A stretch of 64,000 bases of DNA from Hymenobacter volaticus (GTDB taxonomy: Bacteria; Bacteroidota; Bacteroidia; Cytophagales; Hymenobacteraceae), in assembly GCF_022921055.1 (NCBI RefSeq), contig NZ_CP095061.1, forward strand, positions 30,001 through 94,000, written 5' to 3'. The first letter of the stretch is position 1. Every line of letters starts with the position of its first letter. Position numbers and translations under genes: made by a program. Below are positions 28,822 to 37,992 of the stretch, in pieces. The notes beneath the pieces were generated by a model. That model had not been told where the DNA came from. It saw only the letters and a list, made by a program, of their open reading frames with translations, and searched no databases.

Positions 28822-30351
28822 ATGAAAAAACGATACGCATCGGGTTTATTGTTGCTGGCGGCGCTGGCAGGTTTTAGTGCACCGGATACTGCCTTGCAGA
28901 AAGTGCGGCAGTACCGGCAAGCGCACGAGTTGCCGCTGCTCACCGAGTACATGCAGTTTCTGGCCATTCCCAACGTGGCCGCCGATAGCGCCAACCTGCG
29001 CCAAACAGCCCGCTTCATTGTGGGCATGATGCAGAAACGGGGAATCAAGGCGCAGCTGCTGCCAGCTACCACGCCGGGTGTACCGCCAGTCGTGTATGGC
29101 GAAGTACGTACGCCGGGCGCCAAAAGAACCATCATTTTCTATGCCCATTACGATGGACAGCCAGTGAATGCCGCGCAATGGGTGGCGGGGCTCAGCCCGT
29201 TTCAACCGCAATTAGCCAGCACGGCACTAGCGCAAGGCGGCCAGCTACTGCCCATGGTGCGCGCGGGCCAGCCCATCAACCCCGATTGGCGCCTGTACGG
29301 GCGCAGCAGCTCCGACGATAAAGCGGGCGTAATGGCTATCCTGGCTGGCTATGAAGCTCTGGCTCAAAGCAAACTCAAGCCGGGTGTCAACATCAAGTTC
29401 TTTTTCGAGGGCGAAGAAGAAAAAGGCTCGCCTCACCTGAGCGAAATAGTGGAAGGTCACCGAGCCCTGCTCGCCTCCGACCTCTGGATTATCTGCGACG
29501 GACCCGTGCACCAATCCGGGCAAAAGCAAGTGGTGTTCGGTGCCCGCGGCGACGTAAACGTCAACCTTACGGTATATGCTTCCAAGCGGCCCTTGCACAG
29601 CGGCCACTATGGCAACTGGGCACCAAATCCGGCTCTTACGCTGGCGCAGCTATTGGCCTCTATGAAAGACAGCACGGGGCGGGTCACTGTTGCGGGTTTC
29701 TATGATGACGTGGTGCCGCTGACGGCGACCGAGCGCCAAGCGCTTGGCCGAGTGCCTAACCTCGATGCCACCATCAAGCAAGAGCTTGGTTTTGCCCGCC
29801 CTGATGGCAACGGGCAGACACTGAATGAATTAATAAATCAACCTTCGCTCAATATCAACGGCATGCGCAGTGCCAACGTGGGAGCTCAAGCAGCCAACGT
29901 AATTCCCACCACCGCCGAAGCGGCGCTAGACTTGCGCTTGGTGCTCGGCAACGACAGCAAGCGGCAAGTAGAGAAAGTGGTGCGCCATATCCAGAAGCAA
30001 GGCTTCTTTGTGACCACGCAGGAACCCACTGACGCCGAGCGAGCCCGCTACCCTCGCATCGTGCGGGTGGAACCTAAAACCGGTTACAACGCCGAGCGCA
30101 CGCCCATGGACTTGCCCATTGCCCGCGAAGTGGTGGCCGCCGTGCAGCGTACCACTTCGCAGACGGTAGTGCAAGTGCCTACTTCCGGGGGCAGCTTGCC
30201 GCTCCACGTTTTCAAAAAGATAAACGCCGTAACGCTCACGGTACCAGTTGCTAATTACGACAACAACCAGCACGCCGAAAACGAAAATCTGCGCTTAGGC
30301 AACCTCTGGGATGGCCTGGAAACCATGGCGGCCATCATGCAGATGAAATAA
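28822..30351 (+). CDS. M20 family metallopeptidase (dipeptidase-like), exported
   Basis: A zinc-dependent exopeptidase of 509 aa of the M20 (ArgE/DapE/carnosinase-like) family, likely periplasmic since it opens with a signal peptide (MKKRYASGLLLLAALAGFSA). Metal-site landmarks are in place: His109-x-Asp111 (AHYDGQP), the bridging Asp region SSSDDK (Asp165/166) and the catalytic Glu pair in FEGEEEKGSPH (about Glu198/Glu199). A dimerisation domain (about 235-395) interrupts the catalytic domain, with LHSGHYG near its start, and the last metal His lies in NQHAENEN near residue 488. Substrate is probably a di- or tripeptide (family knowledge). It stands between a repeat-filled gap and the GMC-related pair, 112 bp upstream of the latter. 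Confidence 0.9.
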   Translation: MKKRYASGLLLLAALAGFSAPDTALQKVRQYRQAHELPLLTEYMQFLAIPNVAADSANLRQTARFIVGMMQKRGIKAQLLPATTPGVPPVVYGEVRTPGAKRTIIFYAHYDGQPVNAAQWVAGLSPFQPQLASTALAQGGQLLPMVRAGQPINPDWRLYGRSSSDDKAGVMAILAGYEALAQSKLKPGVNIKFFFEGEEEKGSPHLSEIVEGHRALLASDLWIICDGPVHQSGQKQVVFGARGDVNVNLTVYASKRPLHSGHYGNWAPNPALTLAQLLASMKDSTGRVTVAGFYDDVVPLTATERQALGRVPNLDATIKQELGFARPDGNGQTLNELINQPSLNINGMRSANVGAQAANVIPTTAEAALDLRLVLGNDSKRQVEKVVRHIQKQGFFVTTQEPTDAERARYPRIVRVEPKTGYNAERTPMDLPIAREVVAAVQRTTSQTVVQVPTSGGSLPLHVFKKINAVTLTVPVANYDNNQHAENENLRLGNLWDGLETMAAIMQMK

Positions 30352-30463
30352 CTTTGGTAGCTCAACCGTAATCCAGATAATTTTTTCAGCCGGCAAGAAG
30401 ATTTCACTCGTAAGTGGTTTAATAACTCGACAGTACCTGTTGTGCTGTGTTAGCTGCTTAGTG

Positions 30464-31060
30464 ATGTCTGCTCCCGTATACCCTTCTGGTACTGTCCGTG
30501 CGCTGTTGGCCACCAATTTGGTGACCGATGCCACCCGCGCGGCCCTACAAGCGCGCCTCGACGCACCCGTTCACGAGCCCGAATTCTTTGAGCCCCAAAC
30601 CTATGCTTTGCTGCAAGCTGTAGCGGCCCGCCTCATCCCACAACCCGATCGGGCCGAACCCATCGACGTGGCTGGCGGCATTGATAAGCGCCTCGCCGAA
30701 GGCAAAGCCGACGGCTGGCGCTATAATGCCATGCCCCCCGACCGAGAAGCGTACCGCTTGGGCTTAGGTGGCATCAACCAGGCCGCTCAAGCTCTGCATC
30801 AGCAGCCCTTCTTGGCACTTACGGAGCCGCAGCAAGATGCAGTGCTTGAAGCCGTTGCTGCCGGCACCGCGCCCGGCGAGAACTGGCAGCAACTGCCCAT
30901 CGGTCGGTTTTTCGAGGAGATGCTGGCCGAGCTAACCGAGAACTATTATTCTCATCCGTTGGCACAAGAGGAAATCGGCTACGTGGGCATGGCCGACGTT
31001 CCCGGCTGGACCCATATTCAACCCAACGACCTGGAGCCCCGCGAGCCAAAAGCCGACTGA
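30464..31060 (+). CDS. Gluconate 2-dehydrogenase subunit 3-like protein
   Basis: A 198-residue small subunit that in known complexes pairs with a GMC flavoprotein dehydrogenase. The family signature is the segment FFEPQTYALLQAVAARLIP near residues 35-53, followed by a DVAGGIDKRL motif and a C-terminal region with IGYVGMADVPGW. Subunit 3 proteins often carry a Tat signal; none is visible here, so the complex may be cytoplasmic or exported by its partner. The ATG at 30464 is preferred over the upstream TTG at 30440, which would add an unlikely CCVSCLV leader. The GMC gene follows after 102 bp in the same direction, supporting a two-gene operon. Substrate is unknown. Confidence 0.85.
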   Translation: MSAPVYPSGTVRALLATNLVTDATRAALQARLDAPVHEPEFFEPQTYALLQAVAARLIPQPDRAEPIDVAGGIDKRLAEGKADGWRYNAMPPDREAYRLGLGGINQAAQALHQQPFLALTEPQQDAVLEAVAAGTAPGENWQQLPIGRFFEEMLAELTENYYSHPLAQEEIGYVGMADVPGWTHIQPNDLEPREPKAD

Positions 31061-31162
31061 TGAGCGAACCGAATGCGAGGCTCATGCTGATGAGCAGTCT
31101 GCTGCCCCCGTTACTCTTGCTCATCAGCCCATAAGCGCACCTCTGTATCAGCAATCCATACC

Positions 31163-32851
31163 ATGCCCGACGAAGAAGTTCTCGAAGAAGGCGTTCTGAA
31201 TCCTATAAAGACCGAAATCCAGGACCCGCTCTTGCAGGCCATTTTGGAAGAAAATGGTAGCCCCCTCGCGGCTCCTACCGAACTGGAACAGCCTGCGCCG
31301 CTCCCCGACCCCGTAGACGAGGTGGACTGCGTGGTAATTGGTACCGGCGCTGGTGGCGCACCGCTACTAGCCCGCTTGGCCATGGCGGGTCTGAAAGTGG
31401 TGGCCCTGGAAGCCGGCCCGCGCCGCAACCCTATCACCGACTACGCCACCGACGAAAAAGCCCAAGCGTTCCTGTTCTGGAACGATGAACGCCTTTCCGC
31501 CGGCCAAAATCCGGTAGCCTTCGGCAACAACAACTCCGGGACCGGGGTGGGCGGCTCTACGCTGCACTACACCGCCTACACGCCCCGCGCCCAAGACGAC
31601 GACCTACACCTGCACCGCGACTTCGGGGTAGGAGTGGACTGGCCTTTCGGAATCGATGAGCTGGAGCCATACTATGATGAGCTAGAACAGTTTTTGGGTG
31701 TTTCGGGGCCTACGCCGTACTTGTGGGGGGCACCGCGTCGCAGAGGGTATCCGCTGGCGCCGCTGCCCCTCAACGGAGCCGCGCTGCTGATGCAGCAGGC
31801 GTGCGCACAATTGGGTATTCAAACTTCTCCGGCCGCCAACGCGGCGCTTTCGGCGCGCTACTACCAAGAAGGGGTTGGCTGGCGCGAGGCCTGCACCAAC
31901 CGCGGTTTTTGCCAAGCAGGCTGCAATGTCGGCGCCAAAGCCAGCATGGACGTCACGTTTCTGCCGCTGGCCGAAGCACATGGCGCCGAAATCCGGGCCG
32001 ATGCATTTGTAACCGAAATTGAGCGCGACGAAAAAGGCCGCGTCACGGGCGTAGTGTATGAGCAGTACGGCGTGACGGTGCGGCAGCGCTGTCGTCACCT
32101 GTTTCTGTGCGCGGGGGCCGTCGAGACGCCGCGCTTGCTGCTGCTCAACGAGCTGGCGCTTACCAGTGGGCAGGTTGGCAAGCACTTCATGGCGCATCCG
32201 GGCATGCAGGTGTGGGGTACTTTCTCCGAGGACATCCGGCCCTACAAAGGCATTCCGGGCGGCCTGATTTCCGAGGACACGCACCGGCCCAAAGACGCTG
32301 ACTTTGCCGGTGGCTACTTGCTGCAAAGCATTGGCGTGATGCCCGTTACTTTCGCCTCCCAAATGGCGCGCGGCCGTAAGCTCTGGGGCCAGCAGCTGCG
32401 TGACTACATGCGCAACTACAACCACATATCCGGTATCAATATCCTCGGCGACTGTCTGCCCCACGCCAACAATTTCCTGGAACTGGCCGAGGAAAAAGAT
32501 GCCCGTGGCCTGCCCAAGCCGCGCCTGCACTTCACGGCTCAGGAAAACGAGTTGCGCATGAACGCTCACTCCGAGAAGCTGATGCGCGAAATATGGACCG
32601 CCGCCGGTGCCACCGACCTATGGGCCTACGAACGATACGCCCACGTCATCGGCACGGCTCGCATGGGCCTGAGCGGCGATGATGCCGTCGTCAACCCCGA
32701 CGGCCGCGCCTTCGACGTACCCAACCTCTACATCTGCGACAACTCTGTTTTTCCAAGCGCCCTCAGCGTCAACCCCGCCCTCACCATTATGGCTCTCAGC
32801 CTGCGCACCGCCGACAAATTCTTGGCAGCACAAGCACGGCTCGATGGCTAG
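31163..32851 (+). CDS. GMC family FAD-dependent oxidoreductase (gluconate dehydrogenase-like large subunit)
   Basis: An FAD enzyme of 562 aa oxidising an alcohol or sugar. The ADP-binding motif VIGTGAGGAP lies at about residues 58-67, after an acidic N-terminal stretch of roughly 50 residues. A Cys-containing segment (NRGFCQAGCNVGAKAS, about 250-265) is typical of the gluconate/sorbitol-dehydrogenase-like branch. The GMC C-terminal domain gives the active-site pair His494 (HVIGTARMG) and Asn537 (SVNPALT). No signal peptide is seen. The preceding subunit-3 gene makes a dehydrogenase complex likely, but no cytochrome c subunit lies nearby, so the electron acceptor is open. A GH1-like enzyme gene follows beyond a repeat-filled gap. 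Confidence 0.92.
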   Translation: MPDEEVLEEGVLNPIKTEIQDPLLQAILEENGSPLAAPTELEQPAPLPDPVDEVDCVVIGTGAGGAPLLARLAMAGLKVVALEAGPRRNPITDYATDEKAQAFLFWNDERLSAGQNPVAFGNNNSGTGVGGSTLHYTAYTPRAQDDDLHLHRDFGVGVDWPFGIDELEPYYDELEQFLGVSGPTPYLWGAPRRRGYPLAPLPLNGAALLMQQACAQLGIQTSPAANAALSARYYQEGVGWREACTNRGFCQAGCNVGAKASMDVTFLPLAEAHGAEIRADAFVTEIERDEKGRVTGVVYEQYGVTVRQRCRHLFLCAGAVETPRLLLLNELALTSGQVGKHFMAHPGMQVWGTFSEDIRPYKGIPGGLISEDTHRPKDADFAGGYLLQSIGVMPVTFASQMARGRKLWGQQLRDYMRNYNHISGINILGDCLPHANNFLELAEEKDARGLPKPRLHFTAQENELRMNAHSEKLMREIWTAAGATDLWAYERYAHVIGTARMGLSGDDAVVNPDGRAFDVPNLYICDNSVFPSALSVNPALTIMALSLRTADKFLAAQARLDG

Positions 32852-32952
32852 TTCAGCAATCCTTTTGAACACAATAAAAACAGCATAGCAGCCTGTTATA
32901 CTAATGGCAAATTGGCATAACTGATTAGATTTCAGATATGTAAAATATCAAT

Positions 32953-33131
32953 GTTGCCAACGCCATCAGAACGTCATGCTGAGTGAAGCCGCAGGCGCAG
33001 TCGAAGCATCTCGCGTGCTGAGGTTGTGATACTAACTCAATGAACCAAGCGAGATGCTTCGGCTCCGCTCAGCATGTCCGGTATAGTTTGGCAACATCAG
33101 CACGCGAGATGCTTCGACAAGCTCAGCATAA
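32953..33131. repeat. Composite intergenic repeat, copy B
   Basis: Order: GTTGCCAA (32953-32960); forward half starting GTCATGCTGAG and ending CGAAGCATCTCGC (32972-33014); mirrored half GCGAGATGCTTCGGCTCCGC (33048 onward) to CTCAGCATG; TTGGCAAC (33088-33095), the reverse complement of the opening motif; then a third half (CACGCGAGATGCTTCGACAA to CTCAGCATAAC, about 33101-33131). The block is thus a nested palindrome plus an extra half-site, sharing its layout with copy A. It fills most of the gap 32852-33298; no gene was seen there. Confidence 0.8.
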
Positions 33132-33298
33132 CCATAGTTTGGCAGCGGACTTATACAATGGCCGTGCGCTAGGCACTTCAGCAAGCGGATAAAGCAACCA
33201 AGCACAACGTGCTACTTCCAAAAGGCAGGCAACTGTTCGGCTGGTTTAAGGCTAGGCAGTCAATAACATTAATTCACCCAGCGCAAATCAACGGCTTC

Positions 33299-34636
33299 AT
33301 GGCGAAGAGCTTCCTTACCCACATACAAGATCATTTCGGCGACGGGGGCTACGAGGGCGACCAATTTGGCGGCGCGGCAGGCCACGATGGGAGCGGCTTG
33401 CCGACGGGCGCACCCGGCAATTTCATGTTTGCTACCGGCATTGAGTGCTCGTACCCTACCATTGCGGGCGGTACGATTCGGCGCGACTTGCTAGCCGAAA
33501 CCGACCACTACAACCGCTATAAGGAAGACCTTGGGTTGGTAAAGGAAATGGGCCTGAAAGTGCTGCGCTACAACCTGCCGTACTACCTCATTCAGAAAGC
33601 ACCGGGCAAATACGACTGGGAATTTGCCGACAAAGCCATGGCCGAAATCCGGCGCCTCGGCATCACCCCGATTTTGGACCTGATGCACTTCGGCGTGCCC
33701 GACTGGATTGGTAACTTCCAGAACCCTGAGCTGCCGGTGTTCTTCGCCGAGTATTGTGGCGCAGTGGCCCGGCGCTACCCGTGGGTGCGGTTCTACACGC
33801 CTGTCAATGAGATATATGTAACGGCCCGGGCTTCTGCCAAAGATGGTATCTGGAACGAGCAACTCAAAGACGACCGGGCGTTCATCACGGCCATGAAGCA
33901 CATCACGGCCGCCAGTATCATGGGTACCCAACAGATTGCCAAGCACCGCCCCGACTGCGTGATTGTGCAAAGCGAATCGGCGGAGTACATCCACGAAATG
34001 CGGGCGGTGCCCACGCCCGAAATCTGCCTCATCAACAAGCTCCGGTTTCTGAGTCTGGACTTGCTCTACGCGCACCCTCTCGATTCGGAAGTGCTGCTGT
34101 ACTGCCTCGACAACGGCATGACCCGGCAGGAACTCGACTGGTTTATGGCCGGCGAGCCGCCCGGCTACCAAGTGATGGGCAACGACTACTACGGCCGCAA
34201 CGAGCGGATTATCAAGCCCGATGGCAAGTGGTGCCAGGCCGAAGACGTGTTGGGTTGGTACACCATGACGCGCCAATACTACGAGCGGTACCGCAAGCCC
34301 GTCATGCACACCGAAACCAATACCTTCGACGCCAAAGACGCCGAATGTTGGCTCTGGAAGCAGTGGGTAAACGTGATGCGCATTCGGCAAGACGGCATTC
34401 CGGTTATCGGCTTCACGTGGTATTCGCTGCTCGACCAGCTGGATTGGGACATTTCGCTGGCTGAAAAGCGCCTCACCGTCAATGCCTGCGGACTCTACGA
34501 CTTAGACCGCAAAATCAGGCCGGTGGGGGAGAGCTACAAGATGATGATCAGGGAGTTTGGCCAAATAACCATGGTGCCCTACGCCGAGATGTTTGCCGTA
34601 ACCAGCCAACCAGCTATACTGAAAGTGAAAGTGTAG
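33299..34636 (+). CDS. GH1-like TIM-barrel glycoside hydrolase
   Basis: A putative beta-glycosidase of 445 aa, cytoplasmic (no signal peptide). The clan GH-A residues are visible: acid/base Glu171 in TPVNEIYVT and nucleophile Glu339 in MHTETNTF, about 168 residues apart as expected for a (beta/alpha)8 barrel. Other barrel landmarks are GIECSYP (barrel strand 1), LRYNLPYY and LDLMHFGVPDW. The ATG at 33299 (MAKSFLTHIQ) is chosen because the 30 upstream codons start at a GTG and look non-coding. A second, distant relative is at 51305-52504. Substrate is not deducible; nearby dehydrogenase genes suggest sugar metabolism, which is inference. Confidence 0.85.
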   Translation: MAKSFLTHIQDHFGDGGYEGDQFGGAAGHDGSGLPTGAPGNFMFATGIECSYPTIAGGTIRRDLLAETDHYNRYKEDLGLVKEMGLKVLRYNLPYYLIQKAPGKYDWEFADKAMAEIRRLGITPILDLMHFGVPDWIGNFQNPELPVFFAEYCGAVARRYPWVRFYTPVNEIYVTARASAKDGIWNEQLKDDRAFITAMKHITAASIMGTQQIAKHRPDCVIVQSESAEYIHEMRAVPTPEICLINKLRFLSLDLLYAHPLDSEVLLYCLDNGMTRQELDWFMAGEPPGYQVMGNDYYGRNERIIKPDGKWCQAEDVLGWYTMTRQYYERYRKPVMHTETNTFDAKDAECWLWKQWVNVMRIRQDGIPVIGFTWYSLLDQLDWDISLAEKRLTVNACGLYDLDRKIRPVGESYKMMIREFGQITMVPYAEMFAVTSQPAILKVKV

Positions 34637-34654
34637 AGCTCACTTCTGTTTAGT

Positions 34655-34691
34655 GCGAAATATGGGCTAAAGCACGAAGCCCATATTTCGC
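34655..34691. terminator. Hairpin after the GH1-like gene
   Basis: A 14-bp perfect stem (GCGAAATATGGGCT at 34655-34668, AGCCCATATTTCGC at 34678-34691) with a 9-base loop. No T-tract follows, so a terminator or transcript-stabilising role is likely but not shown. Confidence 0.6.
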
Positions 34692-34796
34692 GCGCTAGCT
34701 CGCATCTATTCTCGTCTATAACATATAGCATCTATTCTATTTTAACTTGGAATTATGTAGGTTGAAGATGTTTAATGAACATTTCAATTTACTGTT

Positions 34797-36242
34797 ATGT
34801 GTATCTTCCGATTAGTCCTGCAGTCTAACTGGAGTGCGGCACTGCTTCTATTGGGCCTTCATGCGTGCAGTCCCAAAGCTACTACCAGTATCACAACCCC
34901 GGCCGCTACTACGCCGCCTACTGCCACCACCGCGCCAGCGCAGCCCGCCGTAGCGGCCTTCCAAATACCGGTGGAGTACTACACGTTGCCCAACGGGTTG
35001 AGAGTGGTGCTTTCGCCCGACCATACGGCCCCTACCGCCACCGTGGCGGCCTACTACAATATTGGTTTTCGCAACGAGCCCCGCGACCGAACTGGATTTG
35101 CGCATCTGTTTGAACACCTGATGTTTCAGGGTTCGCAGAACCTTGGTAAGATGGAGTTCATCCAACTCGTACAGAAGAATGGAGGGATTCTCAACGGCTC
35201 CACGCGCTTCGACTTCACCAACTACTATGAGGTGGTGCCGTCGCACAAGCTCGAAACCTTACTGTGGGCCGAAGCCGACCGAATGCGTGGCCTTGCCATC
35301 ACGCAAGCCAACCTCACCAACCAGCAAGGCGTGGTGAAAAACGAGGTGCGTGTGAACGTGCTGAATGCGCCCTACGGTGGTTTCCCGTGGCTCGATATGC
35401 CGCAGAAAGCCAACAAAAACTGGAACAACGCCCACAACTTCTACGGCGACCTGAAAGACCTTGATGCGGCCACGCTCGAAGACGCCCAATCGTTCTTTAA
35501 AACCTACTACGCCCCCAACAACGCTGTGCTGGCCGTAGTCGGTGACTTCGAGCCCGCCGATGCCAAAGCTCTGGTAGCTAAATATTTCACTGAAATACCA
35601 AGCGCCCCGCAGCCGCCCAAGCCCGACCTTACGGAGCCGCGCCAGGAACAGGAACAGCGCTTCACCAAAGACGACAAGCTGGCTACCAAACCAGCTTTGG
35701 CCTTTGCCTACCACATGCCCGAGCGCAACACGCCCGAATACTACGCCCTCATCCTGCTCGACCAAATCTTGCTCCAGGGCAAAGACAGCCGCCTCTACCA
35801 AGCCATGGTGCAGAAGCGCGGCTACTCCGACAACGTGAACGGCGGCATCAACTACCTCGGCAACGCCTTCAACTACGCCGGCCCCATGCTTTGGATGGGC
35901 GACCTAACCTACGATCAAAACGTAAAGTCTGACTCCGTGGTGAGTGTCCTCGACCAGGAAATCAGCCGCCTCAGTAAGGGCGGCATCAACCAAGCAACTC
36001 TAGATCTGGCTATGGTGAAGCTGCGCTCCAGCCTCTACGACCAGCTCAGCGGCTCCGACAACTTCGGCCGCGCCGACATGCTAGCTGCCTTCGCCCTCTT
36101 CGACAACAACCCAGCCCGCATCAACACCCTGGAAGCCGAATTCCGAAAAGTAACGCCGGAGCTAATGCAGAAAACAATTCAGGAATATTTGCGCCCCACA
36201 AACCGTACTTTGCTTATCGTCAATCCGTTGGCGAAAAGCTAA
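34797..36242 (+). CDS. M16 family zinc peptidase, catalytic member (lipoprotein)
   Basis: A pitrilysin/processing-peptidase-like protease of 481 aa. The inverted zinc motif HxxEH is intact: His103, Glu106 and His107 in FAHLFEHLMFQGS; the third ligand should be the Glu in KNEVRVNV about 75 residues on. An N-terminal hydrophobic segment ends in a lipobox (LGLHAC, Cys near residue 24), followed by a Thr/Ala/Pro linker, so the enzyme is probably tethered to a membrane facing the periplasm. The M16 C-terminal domain fills about residues 225-420. Only 59 bp separate it from the second M16 gene; such catalytic/non-catalytic pairs commonly form heterodimers. Target peptides are unknown. Confidence 0.92.
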   Translation: MCIFRLVLQSNWSAALLLLGLHACSPKATTSITTPAATTPPTATTAPAQPAVAAFQIPVEYYTLPNGLRVVLSPDHTAPTATVAAYYNIGFRNEPRDRTGFAHLFEHLMFQGSQNLGKMEFIQLVQKNGGILNGSTRFDFTNYYEVVPSHKLETLLWAEADRMRGLAITQANLTNQQGVVKNEVRVNVLNAPYGGFPWLDMPQKANKNWNNAHNFYGDLKDLDAATLEDAQSFFKTYYAPNNAVLAVVGDFEPADAKALVAKYFTEIPSAPQPPKPDLTEPRQEQEQRFTKDDKLATKPALAFAYHMPERNTPEYYALILLDQILLQGKDSRLYQAMVQKRGYSDNVNGGINYLGNAFNYAGPMLWMGDLTYDQNVKSDSVVSVLDQEISRLSKGGINQATLDLAMVKLRSSLYDQLSGSDNFGRADMLAAFALFDNNPARINTLEAEFRKVTPELMQKTIQEYLRPTNRTLLIVNPLAKS

Positions 36243-36301
36243 AGGCTTGGCGCAGCATTGCACATCGTTATTCTAGTGTCCACTTCCAGAAACTGAACTC
36301 T

Positions 36302-37762
36302 ATGAAACCGCTATACTTCACGCTGCTGTGCGCCGCCTTGGCTGTTGCTGTGGCGCCGGCTGCCTCGGCCCAGACCAAACCAGCCAAACCAGCCGCCAAG
36401 CCCGCGGCTGCCAAGCCAGAAGCCCCCGCCACGCCCAAGCAGGCTCCGCCCGTTGGGGGTACGCCCCGCGACTTCGCGCTACCTGCTAAAGAAGAGTTTG
36501 TGCTGCCAAATGGCTTGAAAGCTAAGCTGGTTCCTTTCGGTCAAGTGCCCAAAGTAACCATGATGGTAGCCATTCAGGCTGGCAACGTGCACGAAGCCGC
36601 CAACGAAGTAGGCATTGCCGACCTGCTGGCGCGGCTGCTAGCCGAGGGCACTTCTACGCTCAACGCCACCCAAATAGCCGAGAAAATAGCGGCTATGGGC
36701 GGCTCGCTGGATATATCGGCGGGTGCCGACCAGACCTATGTTCAGGCGTCTTGTTTGTCGGAGTATGCGCCGGAGCTAGCGGCTTTACTGGCTGAAGTGG
36801 TGACGCATCCGGCAATGCCTGCTAGTGAGTTGCCGCGTATCAAAACCGACTTTAAGCGGCAAATGAATCTGGCCCGCGCCCAACCCAGCATGCAGGCCCG
36901 GCAGAAATTCACAGCGGCGCTCTACGGCAGCCACCCCTATGGCCGCCCGCTGCCCACCGATGCCTCCATCGACGCCTTGACCATGGAGCAAGTGAAAGCC
37001 TTCTACCAAACTCAGTACGGCGCCAAGCGCACCAGCGTGTACGTAGCCGGCAAGTTCGACGCATCGGCCCTCCGCGAGGCCATCACCAAAGCCTGGAGCG
37101 CATGGACGCCCGGTCCGGAACCGCGCATCGAGGTAGCCAAAGCCCAAATCCGCCCCGACATAACCACCCTCGACCGGCCCAGTGCTCCGCAATCTACCAT
37201 CGTTATTGGCATGCCCGTTGTGGACCCGAGCCACCCCGATTACCTGCGCCTGCGTGTAACCAATTCGCTGTTAGGCGGCTCGTTTGGCTCGCGCATCACG
37301 CGCAATATCCGGGAGGATAAGGGCTACACCTACTCGCCCCGTAGCGTCATTGAAACGCACTACCGCGCTGGCAGCTGGAGCGAAATTGCCGACGTAACCA
37401 CCCAAGAAACGGGCAACTCGCTTAAAGAAATTGTATACGAAGTCGAGCGGCTGCAAAAGGAAGCGCCTTCGGCCGAGGAACTGAAAGGTATTCAGAACTA
37501 CGAGTCGGGGTTGTTTGTGCTGCGCAATTCCACGCCAGCGGGTATCATCAACCAACTCAACACCCTCGACCTGCACGGCCTGCCCGACAGCTACCTCACC
37601 GAGCAAGTCAAGAACATCAACGCCGTGACGCCGCAGCAAGTCAGCGAAACCGCCCGCAAATACGTCCGTCCCGAAGCCATGACTGTGGTGGTAGTCGGCG
37701 ACAAGAAAATCATCGACCCCCAAATCAAGAAATTCCAGGCTTCTCGCAAGAAGGCTCTGTAG
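36302..37762 (+). CDS. M16 family protein, non-catalytic partner, exported
   Basis: A 486-residue M16 homologue without the zinc site: where the catalytic member has HLFEH, this one reads DLLARLLAEG, so all three metal/catalytic positions are replaced. The substrate-binding Arg/Tyr pair typical of the inactive half of M16 dimers is present near the C-terminal domain (NIREDKGYTYS, about residue 338). A signal peptide ending ASAQT is followed by a roughly 30-residue Lys/Ala/Pro linker. Directly downstream of the catalytic M16 lipoprotein, it most likely forms a two-subunit periplasmic protease with it (inference from known M16B pairs). Confidence 0.92.
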   Translation: MKPLYFTLLCAALAVAVAPAASAQTKPAKPAAKPAAAKPEAPATPKQAPPVGGTPRDFALPAKEEFVLPNGLKAKLVPFGQVPKVTMMVAIQAGNVHEAANEVGIADLLARLLAEGTSTLNATQIAEKIAAMGGSLDISAGADQTYVQASCLSEYAPELAALLAEVVTHPAMPASELPRIKTDFKRQMNLARAQPSMQARQKFTAALYGSHPYGRPLPTDASIDALTMEQVKAFYQTQYGAKRTSVYVAGKFDASALREAITKAWSAWTPGPEPRIEVAKAQIRPDITTLDRPSAPQSTIVIGMPVVDPSHPDYLRLRVTNSLLGGSFGSRITRNIREDKGYTYSPRSVIETHYRAGSWSEIADVTTQETGNSLKEIVYEVERLQKEAPSAEELKGIQNYESGLFVLRNSTPAGIINQLNTLDLHGLPDSYLTEQVKNINAVTPQQVSETARKYVRPEAMTVVVVGDKKIIDPQIKKFQASRKKAL

Positions 37763-37788
37763 CAAGCGTATAGCCGTTTCGCGAAGAG

Positions 37789-37812
37789 AGAGACGCGAAT
37801 TGTCGCGTCTCT
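37789..37812. terminator. Hairpin after the M16 pair
   Basis: A 10-bp perfect stem (AGAGACGCGA, 37789-37798, with TCGCGTCTCT, 37803-37812) closes an ATTG loop. There is no clear T-tract; it probably ends or protects the M16 transcript. Confidence 0.5.
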
Positions 37813-37863
37813 GCATACCAGTTACAGATTTTACAGGACTACCATAGGAGTGACAAGACAGGT

Positions 37864-37903
37864 CCCTTTCCGCAGCGAAGCAAGAAAGCTGCTACGGAAA
37901 GGG
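37864..37903. other. Second hairpin between M16 genes and lipoprotein gene
   Basis: CCCTTTCCG (37864-37872) pairs with CGGAAAGGG (37895-37903); AGC/GCT adds three more pairs after one mismatch. Its role is unknown: a further terminator or a leader structure of the next gene. Confidence 0.45.
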
Positions 37904-37992
37904 CTTGTGTATATCTGGTGATGAAGATAGTTGGCTTAACCTTTGCCTAGGCAGTCGGCATCCATCCAGTACCTTATCCTTTCCGCGCTTCT

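Noticed and set aside
31682..32569. 295-codon minus-strand frame opposite the GMC oxidoreductase
   Set aside because: Shadow of a well-supported GMC gene; no motifs of its own.
28542..33131. The two composite repeats as a CRISPR array
   Set aside because: Units are inverted and long, with two copies more than 4 kb apart; no regular spacers or cas genes.
33491..34390. 299-codon minus-strand frame opposite the GH1-like gene
   Set aside because: Shadow of a gene with clear catalytic motifs on the plus strand; the antisense protein is His/Val-rich without domain features.
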